A DNA stretch of 64,000 nucleotides, taken from contig CM060733.1 in NCBI GenBank assembly GCA_030704615.1, positions 20,582,001 through 20,646,000 of the forward strand, written 5' to 3'. Of the stretch, positions 59,372 to 64,000 are shown one piece after another; the first letter of the stretch is position 1; every line of letters starts with the position of its first letter. The stretch comes from Takakia lepidozioides (lineage: Eukaryota; Streptophyta; Takakiopsida; Takakiales; Takakiaceae). The notes under the pieces are model-generated. The model worked only from the letters and a program-made list of their open reading frames with translations. It made no database searches and had not been told where the DNA came from. The translations under genes were made by a program, and so were the position numbers.

Positions 59372-62300
59372 ATGAAGGAGCGGCAGCGATGGCAGGCTGA
59401 GGAGGATGCAGTGCTGCATGAGTATGTGAAGCAGTATGGACCCCGGGATTGGCATCTTGTTTCGCAGCGCATGGGTACCCTGCTGGACCGTGATGCCAAG
59501 TCATGTGTGGAGCGATGGAAGAACTACCTCAAACCGGGTATCAAGAAAGGGCCCCTTTCTGACGAGGAGCAGCAGTTGGTCATCAGGTCTTTCCACACAT
59601 TTTATCTTCCAGCAACTGATTCAAATGAATTTGATCACAGAGCTTCGAATTAGCATAGGGGTTTTTGTTTTAGGCTTGGTCATCAAACTTAGATTTGTTA
59701 AATTCTATAGAACTAATGCCAAATACTGCCAAACTTGCAAAGGTTGTCCAAAAAAACCCAATTTCCATTGATGCATGGAGTTTTGAACTTGCACATGTTG
59801 TCCTGGCCCTTGTTTTTATCTGAATCCTGCTGGCTCCTGTAAGAAACTCCACATGCGTTGCGTCAGCTATGACTTGTTCAGTGAAGTCCCTCCAACACTA
59901 CTAAATTGAAACTGGATGGATCCTTCAGTTGTTGTCTGAGTGGGAAGATGCTTGTGTTTCGTAAAATTAAGGAGACCACCCTGGCGCTCAGCTTGCAGGC
60001 CAAGTATGGAAACAAATGGAAGAAGATTGCAGCAGAGGTCCCTGGACGGACAGCAAAGCGATTGGGCAAATGGTGGGAGGTATTTAAAGATAAACAGCAG
60101 AAGGAAAAAGAGAAAGAGCGGCCCCGATTTGGTGGAGCAGGGTCAGCTGATGGAGCCAGTAACTACAGCGAAATTCTCGCCACATTTGCTGACAAATATG
60201 GGCAGCGGCAACTTGGCTCCACAGTATTACCCACTCCTCCTTTTCCTATGCCACCATTACTGGTGCCGCCAGTCATCGCCCCATTGGGGTTGGTTGGGAC
60301 ACCCATACCTGGGAGGTCTGCTGTTCCCTCACCTGCAGGAATATTAACACCAAAGCTCCCTCCTTTTGACTCGCATTCCTCTCTTCCTTTGGCCACACTT
60401 GCAGTGCCTGTTTCTGTGATGACAACTGCCATAGGTTCATGGCTCTCAAGTGCAATCAATGTTTCCCAGCTGGGAAACCCAATTTCCACAGCAGTAGGTG
60501 GAACTGCTGGGCTTGGAGGATCAGATGCAAAGATCATCACGATGGAAATGCCCTCATCAAGGGGGTCAGAGGCCCACACAGCTACAACCATGGCCACAAG
60601 TAAAGGATCTTCAACACCAGAAGGCTTGAATCTGATATTTAATCTGGTGTATGATATTGTTGCTCTATGCGGTGACGCATGTTGTTGCGCCTGTGCTTTC
60701 ACCTTGAGGATACAATTGAAGCTGTGGTCTAACTACAAACCATAGACTCACAAGTGCATGGCTTGCACACTGCAAAAGAAAATATTGGCAATTACCAGTG
60801 GACATTTTTACCAATTTCTTTCAAAAGTCAATCTATTGCATCCATGACTTCATGTTTTGTTTTTCTTGTCAATTTCAATGTTAAACTGGTATTTGGAGCT
60901 CCTTGCAGGTACGATGCAGGGTCCCACACCTGGTAAGAAAAAACCTGCTTCAGAAGTGGCAGCAGTCTCTGCTGTGAGCCAACCAGCAGCCAGTGCAGGA
61001 AGTTCCTCCCTCCCTCCATGGATGTCAATCGTGCCATCAAATACCTCTCACATGCCAGTGCTTGGGAGTGATGACCAGCTTCCTGCTCATGCCTCAATTG
61101 CAGTCTCAGATACAGGGACTCCCACCTCACTAGCAAGAGGTGTCTCTGCCCCTGATCCATCTCCGTCAGTGTCCCTTTCACTCTCAACTTCTATGGTGGC
61201 CCCCAGCGTGCCTCCGTCAGACTCTGCATTTGTGCTGGCACACAGGTACTGCTTCTGCTTTTAAGATAGCAGTTTGGTACAAAAATTTCCTGAAAATTGA
61301 GTCTTGTAAGAAGCAAAGCACTCACTGCCATTGAAGATTTTGATTGAATTAATGTTTGACCAGTACAGATTGATGAGGAGCAGACTCTGACAGAAGGGTG
61401 CCATTTTGTTGTGCTACTCTGACCAAACACGAAATGTCCAAATGGTGAAACTGGTTTCTTTTGTGAGTTTCTATTGTGGGTTTGTCGGCCTGAAAATATG
61501 GTCAATGCTTCTTTATCTCTTTGGTGACAATGCTTTGTTGTTTGCTCCTCGTATGCTATCTTGGACTAGTTTAGCCAGACTAGGTTAGCGAGTAAGCAAG
61601 TCTGAAAATATAATAAGATAAGAGTAGAAGCTGAAGAGACCAATGACTAAGCAAAGGAAGCTGAACAGTCAGAATTGCTAAGGCCAAGGGTTAGGCCTTT
61701 GGATAGCAAGCAGTGAATAGCTTGTAGATCAAGGGGGCAATCCTCGTGGAGCACTTAGGGGGGGAGCCACTGACCTATTGAGGAAGCAAGACTGAGAGCA
61801 TTGGATGCTAGATGAACCAGAGTACTCCTTGGCAAGTAGCAAGAAGAGGATTCAAGTTTGGTCGTTGAGCATTAAGAGTGTGGTTCTACTACAATGTATC
61901 AGAGGTGCTCTGCTTGAAAATCACAATAGAAAAAAGCTCAGCGGCTGAATTTTGCGATCTTAAAAAACTGAGAACCAATACAACTATGATATCCTCCTAT
62001 CTGGAAGCAATCAGGTCCCAAGGGGTTTGGAGATGCAAGTCTACCATATGTTCTCAATGTTTCGAGCATTACATAATTAACTGTGATTACTGCAGTAATG
62101 CTAAGACCAGTAGGGGTTTTTTAAAGTATTCTAACATGCTTGAACCATATGATGTTGAACACCTTCGATCGGAAATGCATTAATGGACAAGAGAGGCCCT
62201 TTTTTCGGGTTTTGGAGACTGGATCTCTGTATTCATCCATTACTAGACAGCAATGTTGAATATTGTTACCACTTGCACTAGCTTAGTATTTTCCTTAGAA

Positions 62301-63349
62301 CAAGCCTTTGCAACCCCTAAGAGAAGCTGCTGTTTACAGGGCATGGCTACAGGAGTCATTGAGCAGAAGGGAGGCTAGCTCCAGTTCAAGAGCTGTGATT
62401 CCTGATGCAATTGTTAACACACAAGCAGCGTGGTGCCCCATCAATCCCCAGTCAATGGAGAAGATATTGACTGGGCCCAACCTGGTGTTGAGTAGATCCA
62501 TGCTGACTGCTGACCCGGCCTCAAGCTGTAAGTCCTGGTCAAGGTTCCTTGAGTGTTGCAAGGAGCTCGAAGAAGGTCGTCAGATCTGGTTTGCTCAAAG
62601 GAAGGAGTCTAGCTGGCGATTGAAGCGACTGGAAGCACAGCTTGAGTCTGAAAAGATGCAGCGAAGGAAACAAAAAATGGAAGAGGTGGAAGCTTCAATT
62701 GTGGGGATACGAGATGATGAGCGCAAGTTCTTAGAGGGGCTGGAGGCCGACTACAAGGAGAAGGTGTGGCTACTTCCCTCACATCTTGGTAGTAGTACCA
62801 GCATGGCATTGTCATGCCTGCATGTCTGATGAATCTTGAGTGAAAGATTGCTTTTGTTGTACTGACCGACAGAGACATGTTTTAATTGCAGGCAGTGCCT
62901 TTGGTAGATTTGTTAATGTAAGTATAAGGTCCAACGATCGGATAGGAATTGGTAGAGAATCGTTGGCAAATAGTTTGTGAATATCAACTGGACTTACCAA
63001 CTACTACTAGTCAGTGTGCCTCCCCCCCCCCACCCGCTCACCTGCACATACTGGACAAGTTGCTGCCCATTTGGTGAAAAGTTAAATGTTGAATTTGTCT
63101 CTTCTTGAGGGTTAGCTGGTTAATCACATTGGCAACTATTGCTCAATGTCTCTGACTCCAACATGTTTGATTGCTGGGAAGATCTCGAGCCTTCACAGGG
63201 AGGAAGAGCAGAAGGACGCCAAAATGGTTGAGATATGGACAGCCAAGCACATGCAGCTCTCTCAGTTTGTTGAGCAAATGCTGCATCAGCCACCGCCACC
63301 TACACCTCCACAATCTCATCCAGGAACGGGGCCATCAGAGAAATCATGA
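59372..63349 (+). CDS. AS1: ARP/AS1/PHANTASTICA R2R3-MYB transcription factor, five coding exons
   Basis: ARP proteins repress class I KNOX genes, with LBD partners in angiosperms, and shape leaf polarity and meristem identity. Exons: 59372-59586, 59992-60599, 60909-61245, 62322-62763, 63182-63349; phases 2,1,2,0 agree and give 589 residues, longer than the roughly 360-370 of angiosperm AS1. R2 starts [20 protein letters not shown] and ends [21 protein letters not shown]3 is [16 protein letters not shown] then [19 protein letters not shown]. Intron 1 cuts R3. The middle, encoded by exons 2-3, is Pro/Ser/Thr-rich and ends in a SPSVSLSLS motif known from the family. The C-terminal coiled coil ([20 protein letters not shown] to [18 protein letters not shown]) is the conserved dimerisation and HIRA-interaction region. 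Identity is certain; the acceptor at 62321 is the weakest join. Confidence 0.96.
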
Positions 63350-64000
63350 CCATAATCCCAACATCCTTCAATTTGCAAAGGTTTCAAGAATACATTGTGG
63401 TTACTGCAGCTGTACCTTGGAAGTTTGCCAGGAACGTTACCTCTGCTGATGGTGTGCAAGTTGCAACACTTAGCCATTTGTCGATGGACCAGACACCAGA
63501 CCTTGAGAAGGGTGTCATATTTTTCATTATGATCTCAGGAAATTCAAAGCTGAGCAAAGCCGTATGTCCAGCATGTGCAGTGTTCATAAGGCAGGTCAAC
63601 ATAAGTGTTGTTGTTCTTGCACTATCCCATCCCCAGCACCTAGCTTTTCTCCAGAAATTAGTGCAATTGCATGCGTGCTCCATGGCACAGGGGACCTTTG
63701 ACCACTGATATGCAAAAGTTCCATGCAAGACCTTTATGGAAGCTGCTACCCTGCTACATCCCCTACCACTGTCAGTGGTTGTTGGAACCTTTCAAGATGA
63801 GTTGTGAGGATGGAGACTCTCCACATTTCTTTGTAGAATTCAGCTCAGTTCCAACACATTTATCTCGAATGTAAATCTCATATGAAGGGTCTGAAGAAAT
63901 CTGAGCCCAAGTTGGGCAGAAGCATTCAACGAGCATGGTCATATGCAGCAACGACTACTGACTGGGTTCTTCTATCAGACACGCCCCTATTCATACCAAT
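63350..64000. other. 3' region of ARP gene, no other gene seen
   Basis: Open frames here (such as 63346-63708) show no family signature and have no splice context. Probably 3' UTR and intergenic DNA. Confidence 0.5.

Noticed and set aside
63346-63708. Plus-strand ORF after ARP as a gene
   Set aside because: No domain, no splice support, and it overlaps the probable 3' UTR.
1-64000. tRNA, rRNA or CRISPR features
   Set aside because: GTTCGA-type strings occur (for example near 12954 and 42791) but none sits in a cloverleaf; no regular spacer array exists, and a plant nuclear context makes CRISPR irrelevant.

Overview
The window looks like nuclear DNA of a land plant. The evidence is many GT-AG introns with T-rich tracts, plant-only proteins (an ASYMMETRIC LEAVES1/ROUGH SHEATH2/PHANTASTICA MYB factor, a TOUGH-type G-patch/SURP protein, an organellar mTERF protein), start contexts of the form AACAATGGC, and a plant telo-box in a shared promoter. 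Introns are mostly 100-900 bp, and one recognisable gene occurs about every 8 kb. I suspect a non-seed lineage, because the ARP gene is intron-rich and long, but the sequence does not prove it.

Layout. 1-1020 is the 5' end of a LINE on the minus strand, cut by the window edge. 1020-3850 holds small repeats and a foldback. 3855-6176 (+) is a three-exon mTERF gene. 9109-10723 (-) is a complete three-exon ubiquitin-like (Elongin-B-like) gene. 11467-13050 (+) is a SURF1-like gene that seems to lack its central part. 14432-16246 (-) is a two-exon Fe(II)/2-oxoglutarate oxygenase of the asparagine oxygenase/VioC/clavaminate synthase type. A weak unidentified gene diverges from it at 16600 (+).

19507-35093 (-) is one large gene with an MCRS1-type N-terminal domain and a C-terminal FHA domain. 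It has been hit by LINEs: an older fragment plus an almost full-length copy lie in tandem in intron 5 (25672-31813), and a 5'-truncated copy sits inside its last recognisable coding exon (19534-20889), flanked by a 10-bp target-site duplication. 37312-46020 (-) is TOUGH, for which I could place 16 exons giving a continuous frame; it carries a 211-bp perfect tandem duplication covering most of exon 8. A 440-bp shared promoter with a telo-box separates it from 46461-53685 (+), an organelle-directed TPR protein. 54380-55620 is a GC-rich island followed by a long T-rich stretch that I read as the promoter/leader and leader intron of the ARP/AS1 MYB gene (coding exons 59372-63349, +).

The genes do not form one pathway. 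They cover organelle gene expression (mTERF, perhaps TPR), cytochrome oxidase assembly (SURF1), RNA processing (TOUGH), chromatin (MCRS1/FHA) and leaf/meristem transcription control (ARP). The most unusual items are the bacterial-looking amino-acid oxygenase with a changed iron-binding motif and the LINE family with no poly(A) tail and an internal 141-bp triplication. All exon models come from reading splice sites and matching phases by eye; none was checked by alignment software.
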